Assembly: GCA_937927335.1 (NCBI GenBank)
Contig: CALBDU010000085.1
Span: forward strand, 1 to 6,208
DNA length: 6,208 nt
DNA from: an uncultured Clostridium sp.
GTDB lineage: Bacteria > Bacillota > Clostridia > Clostridiales > Clostridiaceae
Direction of reading: 5' to 3'
Each line of letters starts with the position of its first letter. Within the stretch, counting starts at the first letter, position 1. Both the position numbers and the translations under genes were made by a program. Under the pieces are notes generated by a model that saw only the letters and a program-made list of their open reading frames with translations, did no database searches and was not told where the DNA came from. Shown here one piece after another: positions 5,382 to 6,208 of the stretch.

Positions 5382-6173
5382 TTAATTACAAGTTGTGCCC
5401 ATGTCTGCTACTATATATGATCCCGTCATAATTCCTGAATAATCAGAAGCCAGGAACAATACTATTGCTGCAACCTCCTGAACTTCTCCCCATCTCTTTA
5501 ATGGTATTCTGTGGAACATTCTTTCCTGATACTTTGGATTGTCCAGCACATCTGCATTAAGTGCTGTTCTAACATATCCAGGACAAATTGAGTTAACAGT
5601 GATATTATATTTTCCAAACTCTATTGCCATACCTTTTGTAAGATTTAAAACTGCAGCCTTTGATGCACCATAGGTTGAGATATTTTTAGTCCCAACCAGT
5701 CCTCCCATGGATGCCATATTTATGATTCTGCCTCCGTTGCCCTGCTTGATCATTTGTTTAGCTGCTGCTGCTGATCCAAAATAAACGCTTCTTAAATTTG
5801 AATCTAATACTGTATCGTAATCAGCCTCTGTCATTTCCAGCATTGGTTTTGTTACAGCCACTCCGGCGTTATTAATCATGATATCCAGCTTTCCATATTT
5901 CCCAACGGTTTTCTCTATAAGGCTGTCCAATTCCGCTTTTACCTGTACATCTGTTTTAATTCCTATTGCTTCTCCGCCCATATCAACAACTTCTTTTGCC
6001 ACCTTGTCGCAATCATCCTGGTGCCTGCTTGTTACAACAACCTTGGCTCCATAATATGCAAGGGCCATAACTATACCGTACCCCAAGCCCTTGGTGCCGC
6101 CTGTTACTATGGCTACCTTTCCTGTTAAATCATAGTCAGGCATTTTGAATGGTAATTTAGCATTTTCATTCAT
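5382..6173 (-). CDS. Short-chain dehydrogenase/reductase (classical SDR, NADP-type)
   Basis: The protein is 263 aa, the usual classical SDR length. TGGTKGLG (24-31) is the nucleotide-binding glycine motif, NNAG is at 101-104, and the tetrad is N126, S155, Y168 and K172 (YGASK). PGYVRT (198-203) follows the active site. K28 inside the glycine motif and R50 at the end of the second strand (VVVTSR) are the basic residues that usually favour NADP, in contrast to the other SDR of this operon. The ATG at 6173 follows AGGAGG (6187-6182) with an 8-base spacer. It is the first operon gene visible here, but only 35 bases of upstream DNA are shown, so it may not be the first in reality. It resembles gluconate 5-dehydrogenase and FabG-like enzymes in general form; the true substrate is unknown. 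Confidence 0.9.
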   Translation of the reverse strand: MNENAKLPFKMPDYDLTGKVAIVTGGTKGLGYGIVMALAYYGAKVVVTSRHQDDCDKVAKEVVDMGGEAIGIKTDVQVKAELDSLIEKTVGKYGKLDIMINNAGVAVTKPMLEMTEADYDTVLDSNLRSVYFGSAAAAKQMIKQGNGGRIINMASMGGLVGTKNISTYGASKAAVLNLTKGMAIEFGKYNITVNSICPGYVRTALNADVLDNPKYQERMFHRIPLKRWGEVQEVAAIVLFLASDYSGIMTGSYIVADMGTTCN

Positions 6174-6208
6174 TAAAGTTTCCTCCTATATCAATTTTTT
6201 ATGAAAGT

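Noticed and set aside
2055..6173. Bile-acid 7-dehydroxylation (bai) operon
   Set aside because: A BaiF-like transferase and SDRs are present, but the ligase, BaiCD/BaiH flavoproteins and BaiE dehydratase are absent from the window, and the HAD and AbfD-like genes are not part of that operon.

Overview
The window looks like part of an anaerobic, low-GC Gram-positive chromosome, most likely of the Clostridia. Supporting this are strong AGGAGG-type ribosome sites before almost every gene, AT-rich intergenic DNA, a PAS-AAA+-Fis sigma-54 activator of the kind clostridia use for catabolic operons, and the start of a gene resembling the oxygen-sensitive 4-hydroxybutyryl-CoA dehydratase family. All six genes lie on the minus strand, so the window reads from right to left.

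Right part (6173 down to 2055): four genes in a row, apparently one operon whose promoter lies beyond the right edge. In transcription order they are an SDR oxidoreductase with NADP-type signatures, a family III (CaiB/BaiF type) CoA-transferase, a second SDR with an NAD-type signature, and a 3-hydroxyacyl-CoA dehydrogenase-fold enzyme with a GTG start. The gap between the CoA-transferase and the second SDR (3842-4010) is unusually long and contains a perfect 14-bp palindrome and an imperfect direct repeat. A hairpin at about 1984-2020 probably ends the operon.

Middle (about 1931 to 429): a single-gene unit encoding a sigma-54-dependent activator. It has its own sigma-A type promoter (TTGACG-N18-TATAAT), an operator-like inverted repeat over the -10/start region, and a terminator just past its stop codon.

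Left part (428 to 1): a control region followed by the first 59 codons of an AbfD/HpaB-family gene. The control region has a full match to the sigma-54 consensus (231-246) and, further upstream, two copies of TGTATA-N5-TATACA set 44 bp apart. The same inverted repeat overlaps the regulator's own promoter. This suggests that the regulator represses itself and activates the dehydratase-like gene from enhancer sites.

Taken together the genes could activate an organic acid to a CoA ester (CoA-transferase), oxidise or reduce hydroxyl/keto groups (two SDRs and the HAD), and eliminate water by a radical dehydratase. The substrate cannot be read from the sequence. The combination does not match the bai, cai or GABA-fermentation gene sets as I know them, so it may be an undescribed catabolic module.
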